From SIAF01 sp046152955 (GTDB taxonomy: Bacteria > Planctomycetota > Planctomycetia > Planctomycetales > Planctomycetaceae): a stretch of DNA of 57,721 nucleotides. This document shows positions 42,282 through 51,621 of the stretch, piece by piece; within the stretch, counting starts at the first letter, position 1, and the number at the start of each line of letters is the position of its first letter. The DNA is taken from the NCBI GenBank assembly GCA_046152955.1, contig JBJXGA010000406.1, forward strand, positions 1-57,721. The letters run 5' to 3'. The notes under the pieces were generated by a model. The model ran no database searches. It was given only the letters and a program-made list of their open reading frames with translations, and was not told where the DNA came from. Made by a program: the position numbers and the translations under genes.

Positions 42282-44717
42282 TCAGTGGTTGAAAATGAAC
42301 TCGCGGCTGTTGAGCAAGGCCCAGAACACGTCCACGAGATTCGTCTTCACATCGGTCGCCCCGGCGGGAAACAGCGCCTGAAAATTCACTCCCTCTTCGG
42401 GAGTCGGTTTGCGGCTGAGGCAGGCGATGTACAATCGCTCGACGATCGCCAGCGGTTCCACCTTCTCGTTGAGCCATTTGTCGATCAGTCCCCCCGCCTG
42501 GATCTTGCCGTTGACCGTCTCTCCATTGAGCAGGTGCAGCGCCTGCGAGAGGGTCGGTTCCATTTTCACTTCACAGGAACAGACGGTTTCACGCGTCGCT
42601 CGGCCAAACGTGGTCAGGAAGTACGTCGAGGTATTGCCGTCGGCGATCTGCACGGCTCGCGCTCCCAGCGGCAATCCGGGGAACTTATCTTTGGTGCCGG
42701 TCACAATCGTGATGCAGTCCAACAGCGACTCACCCTTGATCCGCCGCAGATTGGCGTGGGCGAAGTTCTTTTCATCCTGGCGGTTGGTATCGTTCCGGTC
42801 GGTGGCCCGCTGGTAGGTATGCGACCGGCAGATGTCGCGGACCAGTTGCTTGAAGTCATAGTTGGTGGCGGTGAAGCGCTTGGCCAATTCGTCGAGCAAC
42901 TCGGGGTTTGACGCCGGATTGCTGATCCGCACGTCGTCCACCGGATCGATGATTCCCGGTCCAAAAAAGTGCGCCCAGACCCGATTGGCGAAGTTCTTGG
43001 CGAAGTAGGGATTTTGCGGCGAGGCGAGCCACTGCGCCATGACGATGCGGCGGTCCTTGCCCGCCACGTTGGGAACTTCTCCTCCGAGAAACTTGGGAGC
43101 CATCACGCGTCCCCCGACCGGATGCGCGACCTCGCCCCCGCCGGAATTGAACACGATCGTTTCGCGGTAGTCTTCGCTCCCCTTGCGCCCCACCTGCGAA
43201 AAGAAGGCGGCAAAGCTGTAATAGTCGTCCTGCGTCCAGCGATCAAACGGATGATTGTGGCACTGGGCGCACTGGATCCGCATCCCCATGAAGACCTGCG
43301 CCACGTTCTCGGCCACTTTGAGCGTGTCGGTTTCGTTCTGGTAGTAGTTGGTCTGCGGCGTTTTGAACGTGCCGCCATTGGCCCCCAGCAGATTCTGGGT
43401 CATCTTATCGAGCGGCACGTTGTTGCCGATCTGCTCCGCCAGCCAGTTGTAGTACAGCAACATCGCCTTGTAGCTGATCACGTTGGACGAGCGGACCATC
43501 AACCACTCGGCCCAGTAGCCGACCCACAACTCGGTGAATTCCTTGCGCCCCAGCAGTTCGTCGATCAGCCGGTCGCGCTTGTCGGCATCGCCGCTGGCAA
43601 TGAACCGCTGATACTCTTCGATCGTGGGAAGCGTCCCGGTCAGGTCGAGATACACCCGTCGCAGAAACACCTCATCGGAGCAAATCCCCGAGGGGGCGAT
43701 GCGCAGCTTTTTGAGCTTTTCGTTGACCAGCTCGTCGACGTAGTTGACCGGCGTTTCCTGGGGGAAAGTGAATTGCAGTCCCTTGGGGAGCACGATGTAC
43801 TGCGACCCGACGGTGTGGGTGGCGAACCGCGCCATGACGTAGGCTTCGCCCCGTTGACCGGCAGTCACCAGGCCGGCATCGTTGATCGACGCCGAATTGT
43901 CATTGTTGGACAGGAACAGCGCCAGTGACGTGACATCGCGATCGGTGCCGTCGGAATACGTGGCGATGACGGTTGTCTGCTGCGTTTCGCCTTCGCCATC
44001 CAGGACCGCCTGTTTGGGATAAATCTCCAGGCTGGTGCAGGTGGGGATGGTGGCCGGATCGGCGGGAACCCCAGCGGCGACCCAGCCGGTGAGCATCTGA
44101 CACAGTTCGCTGTCGGCCTCGAACCGCTTGCCTCCGGTGTGCGGCACCGCCCCGATCGACTTTTCGACGCAGAGGCTCGCCGCGGGAACCGCCAGATCGA
44201 CACGGCGTCCCGACAGCTCACGGGTCAATCGAAAGTGGTCGCCGTCGGCGTCGTATCCAAAGAGTGACAATCGAAAGCCATCTTTGCCCCGCGCCGCGCC
44301 GTGGCAACTGCCGCTGTTGCAGCCGGCCTTCATGAAAATCGGCATGATGTCGAGTTTGAAACTCACCGGCCGCTGTTCGACCGCTTTTTCGATCGTCACC
44401 GACAGCGTCGCGCTCTGACCCCCGAACTCAATCTTCAATTCCGTCTGGCCATCCGCGGCCGGCCAGAGGGTGTTCCCCTCGCGCCGGACGAGGGCCGGAT
44501 TGGCGAACGTCCAGGTCGCGCGGCTGGCTACGTCGCGCGTCAGGCCATCCGAGAAGACCGCCTGCACCACCAGGAGCTGCCGATCTTTGGCCGTCTCCAG
44601 CGTGATCTGCGGGGGAAACACTCGCAACTCTTTGACCGAAGCCTCGTCGGCCCTAATGGGCACGGTGACGAACTGGGCCGCGATGAGCGCTACCAAAAGG
44701 AAATAGCCGCGTGTCAT
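42282..44717 (-). CDS. DUF1549/DUF1553 planctomycete protein with Ig-like domains
   Basis: 811 residues from ATG 44717 (TRGYFLLVALIAAQFVTVPI signal peptide). Order: a Big2-like domain (TLETAKDRQLLVVQAVFSDG), a heme-like CNSGSCHG motif, a second Ig-like segment, DUF1549 (DEVFLRRVYLDLTGTLPT), a CAQCHNHPFDRW motif and DUF1553 (WLASPQNPYFAKNFANRVWA, then LLNSREFIFNH). The first codons lie within a duplicated 104-base block. It is the usual partner of DUF1501 proteins; the system is periplasmic and uncharacterised. Confidence 0.92.
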   Translation of the reverse strand: MTRGYFLLVALIAAQFVTVPIRADEASVKELRVFPPQITLETAKDRQLLVVQAVFSDGLTRDVASRATWTFANPALVRREGNTLWPAADGQTELKIEFGGQSATLSVTIEKAVEQRPVSFKLDIMPIFMKAGCNSGSCHGAARGKDGFRLSLFGYDADGDHFRLTRELSGRRVDLAVPAASLCVEKSIGAVPHTGGKRFEADSELCQMLTGWVAAGVPADPATIPTCTSLEIYPKQAVLDGEGETQQTTVIATYSDGTDRDVTSLALFLSNNDNSASINDAGLVTAGQRGEAYVMARFATHTVGSQYIVLPKGLQFTFPQETPVNYVDELVNEKLKKLRIAPSGICSDEVFLRRVYLDLTGTLPTIEEYQRFIASGDADKRDRLIDELLGRKEFTELWVGYWAEWLMVRSSNVISYKAMLLYYNWLAEQIGNNVPLDKMTQNLLGANGGTFKTPQTNYYQNETDTLKVAENVAQVFMGMRIQCAQCHNHPFDRWTQDDYYSFAAFFSQVGRKGSEDYRETIVFNSGGGEVAHPVGGRVMAPKFLGGEVPNVAGKDRRIVMAQWLASPQNPYFAKNFANRVWAHFFGPGIIDPVDDVRISNPASNPELLDELAKRFTATNYDFKQLVRDICRSHTYQRATDRNDTNRQDEKNFAHANLRRIKGESLLDCITIVTGTKDKFPGLPLGARAVQIADGNTSTYFLTTFGRATRETVCSCEVKMEPTLSQALHLLNGETVNGKIQAGGLIDKWLNEKVEPLAIVERLYIACLSRKPTPEEGVNFQALFPAGATDVKTNLVDVFWALLNSREFIFNH

Positions 44718-44922
44718 AAGACGCCTTTGAAAAGATTTGCAGCCGCAAATGGACACAAATAAACGCAAATGGGTTAGAAGCCGAGAACGACTCGTTTCCA
44801 TTCGACTCTGGCTCGCTGGAAATAGCCGCGTGTCACAAAAAACCCCTTTGAAAAGTTTAGCAGCCGCAAATGGACGCAAATAAACGCAAATGGGTTAGAA
44901 GCCGAGAACGACTCGTTTCCAT
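44699..44922. repeat. Direct repeat of about 104 bases spanning a gene start
   Basis: 44699-44801 and 44818-44922 are nearly identical (GGAAATAGCCGCGTGTCA ... GAGAACGACTCGTTTCCAT), with a 16-base spacer. The first copy contains the ATG and first codons of the DUF1549 gene (minus strand); the second therefore carries a decayed start with its upstream region. The block includes GCAAATGGACACAAATAAAC, a phrase-like sequence I associate with planctomycete spacers. Confidence 0.85.
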
Positions 44923-44980
44923 GTATCTGCGGCCCCCATCAACATCAATTGGCGTTCATCCGCGTTCATTCGCGGCCTCC

Positions 44981-47437
44981 CTATTTTTTCTTCGCCTTTT
45001 CCTTTTCTTGCTGCTCCAACCGCAATTGCTCCAGGCGGGAAAGCCGTTTGACCTCGACCGGCGCTGGTTCGGCCGGCTTGGCGGCGACCGGCATCGGCGG
45101 AGGCTCATCTTTTTTCGGCGGCAGCGGCACATCGACCCGCAGTTTGCCGGTCCCGATGTTGTGGATCACCGGCTCGTTGTTTTCCATCACGACGACCCGG
45201 CAGAACAGGTTTTGATGATTGCCCGCCGGAGTTGTCGCGTCGGTGGCGATCTTGAAAATGATGTCTTTGGTCTCTTTGGTCGCTTCCTGAGGGGTGGTGA
45301 CCGCCTTGTTGGGAAGGCCGATCAACTCGACCTTGGCCGCGCCGGGAAAGTCGTATTGCTTGGCGAAGTGGACCACCAACTCGGTTTCCTTCCCCTGTTC
45401 CACGGCGGCCTGCTCAAAGGCCAGCGTCATGTACATCTCCGCGACGCGCAAATTGGCGAAGGGGGTCGAAACCATGAAGTTCCCCGCGCCGGCGTTCGAC
45501 TCTCCCCGAACGGCGATCTTGAACGTGTTGAGTTCGGCATTCCCCGCGGCGTTCATGGGGATCAGCGCCTCGGTCTGCCCCTCGGCGATCGCGATCGACC
45601 CGCTGGCGCCGATTCCGGGAGGGAGCCACAGCATGTCGATCTTGATCGCCGCTTTGAATCCCTCTTTGCGTTTGGCGACCACTTTGAGGTCCATTTGTCC
45701 CCCGCGCACCAGCGGCACCTGGGGCTCGACGATGCTGATGTCAAATGGCGCTTCGTTGGTGACCGCCACCGGCAAACGGTTGGTCGCCTCGGTCCAAAAT
45801 GGGATCTGGTTCTGGCCGCGGACGAGGACGACCGGCTGTTCCACGCGCCCTTCAATCTTCAAATTGGGCTGCGCCGGATCGGTGAGCGAGCCGATGAGGT
45901 CCGCCAGCTTGCCGCTGACGGCCGCTTCGGGAGTGGCATGAAAAATCACCGGCATGACGGTCGAATTGGCGGGCATGCCGGGAGTTTCGATCGTCACTCC
46001 CTCGGGAAGATTCTCTCCCCGCAACGACAGCGGTCCGCCGAAATCGAACCGCGAAGCGGACAGCACCAGCGGAAAGCGATTCCCTTTGGGGATCGACACC
46101 GTGGGCTGCACGTACTGCACGAACTCGTTGGTGGAAAGCACCAGCGCCGGCTTCACAGGGGTCAGCTCCACGCGGTATCCATACGCCACGCCGCCGTTCC
46201 CCAAGTGGTCGCGAATGTTGATCACGTAGTCCCCGTCGTTAGGGACGCCGAATCGGACGTAGCTGTCGGGACCGCCCGAGTCGTCATTTCCCGCCACGGC
46301 CCCCCCGCCGGCCGCAAAAATCGTCAGCACCGGATCCAGTGGAGAGCGAATGCTCCGGGCATGGACGCGGATGTCGTAAACCTCTCCCTTGCGGGCCGTG
46401 AACCGAAAATTGTCCTGGTCTCCGGCAGCCCCGATGACGCCGTTGAGTGCGCCGGGAGCCGTAAACTTGGCGGCGTTGTCGTGAGTTTCATTCGGCTCCG
46501 CTTCCAGCACGTTGGGGAGGTCCGAGAGGCGAAACGGATTGTGCGAGGGAGCAATCCCCCGTTCATCCCTGGCAAACAATCCAAAGCGCGGCAGCAATTC
46601 CGCCGGTAGAGTGACGTTTTCCACCCGCTCACCCGCCACATCCCCCAGGAATTTGACAGCCAGGGTCTCGCCGGGCCGCCCCCCCGCGGGAAGGACCGCC
46701 AAAGGGCGCGGGAAGGAACCGACATGGACGCGGTACAGGCAGGCGCCGTTTCCCGCGTAGGAACTCTCCCGCACCTGAATGATGTACTTGCCATCCTCCG
46801 GCGCGATGATCGAGGCGATTCCATCCTGGAATACCAGGGCGTTGTCGTCGCTGGCGGAGAGCTCGAAGCGGGCCGCGCTCATGATCGCCACGTAGACGTC
46901 GAACAGGGTGATTCCCAGGCGGATCCCTTCGACCTCGGCGGTGATGCGATCCCCCTTCTTCGCCTCGATGACGTAGTAATCGACGTCTTCATTATCCGCC
47001 GTCCCGCTGACCGTCACGTTCATCGGAATCGGTTGCGGCGAAGCGAAATCGCTGTTGGGTTCCTTTTCGGCCACCTCCGGCAGGGCGCCGACGAAGAAGG
47101 GACGCAAATCGGAAATCCCGGTCGCCGTCCGCACCCGCAAGCGGTGACTTCCCAGTTGGCATTCGGGGGCGATCTTCAAGGTCGCTTTGACCGTCGTGGG
47201 GTTCACGCCTTCGAACTTCGTGACTTCAATCCCCGTTTCGTAAAACAGGATCTCCTGGGCATCTTCCAACTGGCCGCCCGAGAGGACGACTTCGATCTCG
47301 GTGCCGCGCTGGGCCCCGCGCGGCGACAATCCGCCCAGCGACGGAGAAGCGGCCTGTACCCCGCCGGACAACCAGCCGTACAGGGAGACCGCCGCCAGCG
47401 ACACCACCACCAAACGGAACCTGACCGAAGCGATCAT
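44981..47437 (-). CDS. Secreted PPC-domain protein
   Basis: 818 residues from ATG 47437 with a signal peptide (RLVVVSLAAVSLYGWLSGGV). Two pre-peptidase C-terminal (PPC) domains are marked by EKEPNSDFASPQPIPMNVTV and EAEPNETHDNAAKFTAPGAL, each followed by DxDxF/Y beta repeats. The N-terminal part has an IPT-like segment (LSPRGAQRGTEIEVVLSG), and the C-terminus is charged (LEQLRLEQQEKEKAKKK). No catalytic domain seen; likely a binding partner for the DUF1501 neighbours. Confidence 0.85.
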   Translation of the reverse strand: MIASVRFRLVVVSLAAVSLYGWLSGGVQAASPSLGGLSPRGAQRGTEIEVVLSGGQLEDAQEILFYETGIEVTKFEGVNPTTVKATLKIAPECQLGSHRLRVRTATGISDLRPFFVGALPEVAEKEPNSDFASPQPIPMNVTVSGTADNEDVDYYVIEAKKGDRITAEVEGIRLGITLFDVYVAIMSAARFELSASDDNALVFQDGIASIIAPEDGKYIIQVRESSYAGNGACLYRVHVGSFPRPLAVLPAGGRPGETLAVKFLGDVAGERVENVTLPAELLPRFGLFARDERGIAPSHNPFRLSDLPNVLEAEPNETHDNAAKFTAPGALNGVIGAAGDQDNFRFTARKGEVYDIRVHARSIRSPLDPVLTIFAAGGGAVAGNDDSGGPDSYVRFGVPNDGDYVINIRDHLGNGGVAYGYRVELTPVKPALVLSTNEFVQYVQPTVSIPKGNRFPLVLSASRFDFGGPLSLRGENLPEGVTIETPGMPANSTVMPVIFHATPEAAVSGKLADLIGSLTDPAQPNLKIEGRVEQPVVLVRGQNQIPFWTEATNRLPVAVTNEAPFDISIVEPQVPLVRGGQMDLKVVAKRKEGFKAAIKIDMLWLPPGIGASGSIAIAEGQTEALIPMNAAGNAELNTFKIAVRGESNAGAGNFMVSTPFANLRVAEMYMTLAFEQAAVEQGKETELVVHFAKQYDFPGAAKVELIGLPNKAVTTPQEATKETKDIIFKIATDATTPAGNHQNLFCRVVVMENNEPVIHNIGTGKLRVDVPLPPKKDEPPPMPVAAKPAEPAPVEVKRLSRLEQLRLEQQEKEKAKKK

Positions 47438-47531
47438 GAAGCAACTCACTGAGAAATCCGCCGAGGAACCGTCCGGCTCAACGGTCAATTTGGACCTGAT
47501 TATGTGCAACGCCCGGAGAGAACTGGGCTGT

Positions 47532-48884
47532 TCAGGCGAGCAATTCCTTCCGGACCTTGCCGCCGTCGATGATTTCAATCGGACGATCGCCCGGAGCCAT
47601 CAGCTCCTTGTCGGCGACGATCCCCAGGCAGTTGTAGACCGTATAGAACAGATCCGGCGGTTCGATCGGATTGTCTTCCGGTTCCGAGGCGGTGGAGTTG
47701 GACAAGCCAAACACGCTCCCCCCCTTGATCCCGCCACCTGCCAGTACGACGCTGAACACCTTGGGCCAGTGGTCCCGGCCGGCCGTGCCGTTAATCTTCG
47801 GCGTGCGACCAAACTCTGACGACACCATCACCAGCGTCTCTTTGAGCAAGCCGGTCCGCTCCAGGTCGGTGATCAGCGCGGCGAACGCCTGATCGAAGGC
47901 CGGCATCTGGCCACGGAATCCGGCGACGATCGAATTGTGCATGTCCCAGCCGCCGTACGTCAGGTTGACCAGCCGGACTCCGGCGGCGACCAGACGACGG
48001 GCCAGCAGCATCCGGGCGCCGGCGGTGTTGCGACCGTACTCGTCCCGAATGGCAGGCGGTTCGGCTTCAATATTGAACGCTTCCCGTGCCTGCTGCGAGC
48101 TGATCAGGCTGTAGGCGCGGTCGTAGAACGTGTCCATCGCCGTCAGGCCGTCCGCCTTCTCCTTCTTGACGAAGTGATCGTTGACCGCGGCCAGCATGTT
48201 CTTGCGAGTCGCAAACCGCGAATCGTCGATCCCGCCGGGGAGTCCCAAGTCCTGTACTTTGAAACCGCCGGCCGCCGGGTCGCTACCCAGGCTGAAGGGG
48301 GAGAACGCCGAACTGAGGTAGCCCGTTCCCGCGTAGACGTTGGGCATGCTCGGAACGCAAACATACGGGGGGAGATTGTTCCGCGGACCATATTCATGGC
48401 TGATCACGCTGCCGATGCTGGGAAACTGCAGCGCCGGGCTGGGGCGATATCCCGTGAACATGTTGTGCGTGCCGCGTTCGTGCGCCGCTTCCCCGTGCGT
48501 CATCGACCGGATGACCGTCAGGCGATCGGCCAGTCCAGCCGTCTTGGGGAGCGTGTCCCCAAAGAGTTCGCCGGGAATTTTCGTTTGGACCTGTCCCATT
48601 TCGCCGCGGTATTCGATCGGGGCGTACGGTTTGGGATCGAACGACTCCTGATGCGCCATGCCGCCGGGGAGAAAGATGTGGATGACCGACTTGGCCGTGC
48701 CTTCAAAGTGCGCATAGTTCTTCTGTTCGGCCCGCGCTTCGCGCAAGCGGAGCAACTCGGGAAGGGTCAAGCTCCCCAGACCGGCCAGGGCGCCGACAGT
48801 CAGAAAATTGCGGCGTGACACCGGACGGAAATGGGCCGGATCGTCGTTCCAGGTGCCGGTGATCTTGCGAGGGGCGTTCTGCAT
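47532..48884 (-). CDS. DUF1501 (sulfatase-like fold) Tat-exported protein
   Basis: 450 residues from ATG 48884. The N-terminus has a twin-arginine signal (SRRNFLTVGALAGLGSLTLP). Family motifs: VIHIFLPGGMAHQESFDPKP, GTHNMFTGYRPSP, VNLTYGGWDMHN, VMVSSEFGRTPKINGTAGRD and HWPKVFSVVLAGGGIKGG. DUF1501 resembles alkaline phosphatase/sulfatase folds, but activity is unproven. It is first of the operon followed by PPC, DUF1549/1553 and WD40-cytochrome genes. Confidence 0.93.
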   Translation of the reverse strand: MQNAPRKITGTWNDDPAHFRPVSRRNFLTVGALAGLGSLTLPELLRLREARAEQKNYAHFEGTAKSVIHIFLPGGMAHQESFDPKPYAPIEYRGEMGQVQTKIPGELFGDTLPKTAGLADRLTVIRSMTHGEAAHERGTHNMFTGYRPSPALQFPSIGSVISHEYGPRNNLPPYVCVPSMPNVYAGTGYLSSAFSPFSLGSDPAAGGFKVQDLGLPGGIDDSRFATRKNMLAAVNDHFVKKEKADGLTAMDTFYDRAYSLISSQQAREAFNIEAEPPAIRDEYGRNTAGARMLLARRLVAAGVRLVNLTYGGWDMHNSIVAGFRGQMPAFDQAFAALITDLERTGLLKETLVMVSSEFGRTPKINGTAGRDHWPKVFSVVLAGGGIKGGSVFGLSNSTASEPEDNPIEPPDLFYTVYNCLGIVADKELMAPGDRPIEIIDGGKVRKELLA

Positions 48885-49566
48885 GGCGCGTCGTAACCTT
48901 TTCAAGTGTCAGAGAAACCGTGAAACAGCGGCGCGGGGTCATCCTGTGACGGCGCCACCATCAACCATCAAATCAATGGATACAAAATCGATACAACGTA
49001 ATCCAACCGCGGGATTCAGCAATCCGTGTACCGCAACTTGGGCCAGTGAATGCCAGTGCTGCGGCCGACTCCAGGCAGGCTGCCAAAGCAACGGGGCCAT
49101 CCCCGATCCTCCGGCAGATGATTCAGGCAGGTCGCTTCCGGAACGACTCAGACGAGCCGATCCATCCACGATGGTCGATATGATAGGCAGTTCGGCTGCG
49201 CCGCGTCAAGCAAGCGGAAAAGGTCGAGCCATCCGCCCCCCGTGGCCGACGCAGCCTGCGTCGGCGCACCCCAAAAAGGACGCAATCTTTCCCACAGAAT
49301 ATCACGCATTCCAAGATTTGGCCCTTTGAAATCCGGGCGACAGCCTTCAAACGGCTGCAACTGCGGGCCTTTGTGAAACGGTGATCGAGTCCAACGCCGG
49401 ACGTATCCGAGTATCCTCCGACGACGTCGAAGAGTCGAAGAGAATCCGATTCGGATGTGTGAGCCGTCTGACGGAAACCCAGGGCGGATTCCGCTTTTCC
49501 CGTCTCCATTTCGATGATACGATACGGTGAAGTGTCCGTTGGGGGCGGCAAAAACAAGGCAAAATC
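48885..49566. other. Intergenic region, 680 bases
   Basis: No gene recognised. At 49241-49262 GGCCGACGCAGCCTGCGTCGG forms a hairpin shared with the repeat near 1632. The promoter of the minus-strand operon must lie at its left side, but I see no clear match. Confidence 0.45.
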
Positions 49567-49710
49567 ATGACCACAGTGACGATGCAGGAAGCCCAGGATC
49601 GGTTGCAGGATCTGATCCACACTCTGGCTCCGGGCGGAGAAGTTGAAGGCATCCCAGTCATCAGTGGTGACACGGTAATTGACGCCTACCCAGTCCAACG
49701 GCTGTGGTAG
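49567..49710 (+). CDS. Short Phd/YefM-like antitoxin, probably truncated
   Basis: 47 residues from ATG 49567 to TAG 49710. MTTVTMQEAQDRLQDLIHTL is the typical start of Phd-type antitoxins (N-terminal DNA-binding region), and VISGDTVIDAYPV resembles the next strand. The C-terminal toxin-binding helix is missing, as is any PIN or Doc toxin gene after it. Likely a relic, but the DNA-binding part could still be made. Confidence 0.5.
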   Translation: MTTVTMQEAQDRLQDLIHTLAPGGEVEGIPVISGDTVIDAYPVQRLW

Positions 49711-49962
49711 GCAACTGGTAGGTGCGAATGGAAAATGTCAGGGAACATCGAGTCGCCCTGATCTCGAGGACGGCGAACGAACTGCGGAATTCTGCAATCC
49801 GATGGCGGCTGTTGGGTCGGGCTGCGGGAGCTACAACTGGCCTGGCGGGTTTTGACTCGGAGCCGCGACTGCCAGGCCGAGCCATAATCGCCGCACAAGC
49901 CAGGTCGAAGACCGGCCGGGATCGGGCGTCCCTGTAGGCAATTGATTCATCATGTGCTCAGT

Positions 49963-50290
49963 CTACCGCAGGTGGAGACGCGAGTGCATGCCAAGACCAG
50001 CACCTGATCGGCGCACGTGACGCGTATTCGTGGTGGTTCGGTCCGAGCCTTTGTCCCCTCTGATGAATTTTCCTCCTTCGATCTGGAAGGTGCGGTCCCA
50101 TTCGATCGCCGCGGTGGTGTCGGTTTCGACGATTCGCACAGGTTGGGGCTTGCCGGCGCGGGCGTGACAAACCGCCAGGCTGTCCTCGTGAACGAGCATC
50201 CGGGCGTCGCCCGTTGCGGTAGCGAAGAACATCAGGATTCCCAGGGAAACGCAGCCAGCGTCGCGTTTCGGCGCACGGCTGCCGACAAAC
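49963..50290 (-). pseudogene. Relic of a small secreted protein
   Basis: Between the phosphoesterase stop and 49963 a frame reads LGILMFFATATGDARMLVHE, then SLAVCHARAGKPQPVRIVET and IEWDRTFQIEGGKFI. A signal-peptide-like start (VRRNATLAAF) lies in another frame directly upstream and joins it if one base is added near 50250. The tail is Arg/His-rich and unlikely. I do not know the family. The call is tentative. Confidence 0.35.
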
Positions 50291-50298
50291 CTCTCAGA

Positions 50299-51057
50299 TC
50301 ACCATCCGTCGCGCAAACGCCCGCCAAAGAAATCGTCCAATCCGGGGTCGCCAAAAATCTTCCTGACCGTCCTGTCGATATCATACTCGACTCTGTGGAA
50401 CCGAATCGTGGCCCCATCGAAGAGGACGAATCCGGCGCGCCAATCCCCATCCCGTGGCTGTCCGACGGAACCGACATTGCACATCACTCTCCGTCCGTCC
50501 AACGTGAACATGCTGACGCAGTCGGAGGGCTTCAGAAATTGCCAGTCCTCGGGCCCATTTTCCACAATTAGTCCGGGGATGTGAGTGTGTCCATGGAAGC
50601 AGAGTTGCTGGAAGTGCTCGCTATTTCGGGCCATCTTCTTCGGGTTATGCACGTCTTCCCCAAACACGTACTCATGCAGTGGTCGAGCAGGGGAGCCATG
50701 AACATAGAGAGCGTCCGCGTCTTGATGGCTCGGCTTGAGGCTGGCCAGGAATTGCCTGCGACTTGGTCCGGCCCCCATGACGCTGTCCGCCGACTCCAGG
50801 AGTTCTCGTGTCCAGTAAACGGATTTTTCGGCCGCTGGAGGAAATGCAAAAGGATCAATCAACACGGCCAAATCGAAGCAGCCCAAAAGCACGACGTCCA
50901 TTCTCATCGCCAGGTCAATGCACTCGATCGGGTTCGGCCCGTAGATAGTCGTGTCGCCGAGGTTGTAGATGACGGAGACATTGAGACGGTCAATCTCTTC
51001 CAGAACGGCCCGCAGCGCTTCCAGATTGGCGTGGATGTCGCTGAGAATTGCCTTCAT
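50299..51057 (-). CDS. Calcineurin-like metallophosphoesterase
   Basis: 252 residues from ATG 51057 (MKAILSDIHANLEALRAVL). Motifs of this superfamily: SDIHAN, GDTTIYGPNP and FHGHTHIPG. The third motif, usually GNHD (or GNFD in some relatives), reads GCFD, so a metal-bridging Asn is Cys. It could still bind one metal or be inactive. Similar small proteins act on cyclic nucleotides or diverse phosphodiesters. A dispersed repeat starts about 60 bases upstream. Confidence 0.85.
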   Translation of the reverse strand: MKAILSDIHANLEALRAVLEEIDRLNVSVIYNLGDTTIYGPNPIECIDLAMRMDVVLLGCFDLAVLIDPFAFPPAAEKSVYWTRELLESADSVMGAGPSRRQFLASLKPSHQDADALYVHGSPARPLHEYVFGEDVHNPKKMARNSEHFQQLCFHGHTHIPGLIVENGPEDWQFLKPSDCVSMFTLDGRRVMCNVGSVGQPRDGDWRAGFVLFDGATIRFHRVEYDIDRTVRKIFGDPGLDDFFGGRLRDGW

Positions 51058-51119
51058 TGTCTCGCAGATTCCTGGCTGGCCGCAACCACGTAAATTGCAC
51101 ATCAGTATACATGTCTGTG

Positions 51120-51600
51120 TCAAGGCAGTGGCGAGCGCCAAGTCGCCGAATTTCTCAGAACTCCGGGAACGCTGGACTCCAGCCGCGCACCACTCCGGCA
51201 CCGGCTCTAACACCTGCTTGGCGGCGCGATCCGGCCCAAGGCAAGGGGGGAGTTGCCTGGACGCCGACGCAAGCTACGGGGGGAATGGGCTTGGGCGCGC
51301 CTGTGCAGATTGGTTGGCGACGAGACCAGTGGGCTGACGGCACGCCGCTCTCTGGGGGGTGTGCCAACTGGGTGACCATCTGGTGGGCCATCTGGTGGGT
51401 CATGTGGTGGGTCATCTGGTCTGAACGCTAGGGGATTGCCGCAACCTGTGCAATCGCTTGGGTTTGCGGATGTATCGCGATGCTGTCATGGGCTGGTGGG
51501 CCAAGTGGGTCAGGTGTGCCGATTGCGGAATGGGTGTGGGATGGATTTGTGTATCATGGTGAGCGGCGAACGGCCCAGCGTAAGCTGGCCGGTCTGGCCC
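51120..51600 (-). repeat. Dispersed repeat, copy B (inverted relative to copy A)
   Basis: Reverse complement matches 1697-2143: from GGGCCAGACCGGCCAGCTTA (51580s) through GATTGCACAGGTTGCGGCAA, four or more 12-base units near 51370-51420 (CCATCTGGTGGG-like on the plus strand), GGCACGCCGCTCTC and to CGAATTTCTCAGAACTCCGG. It holds an additional segment of about 100 bases in the middle relative to copy A. The left end abuts the phosphoesterase gene, the right end the truncated DUF2442 gene. Confidence 0.8.
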
Positions 51601-51621
51601 GTGTGGTGGATACGGGGAGTG

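Noticed and set aside
49722..49937. Open frame after the short Phd-like gene as its toxin
   Set aside because: No PIN, Doc or RelE motif; composition is not protein-like and the frame has no ribosome-binding site.
51370..51420. 12-base units considered as a CRISPR array
   Set aside because: Units are contiguous and degenerate without spacers, and no cas genes are present.
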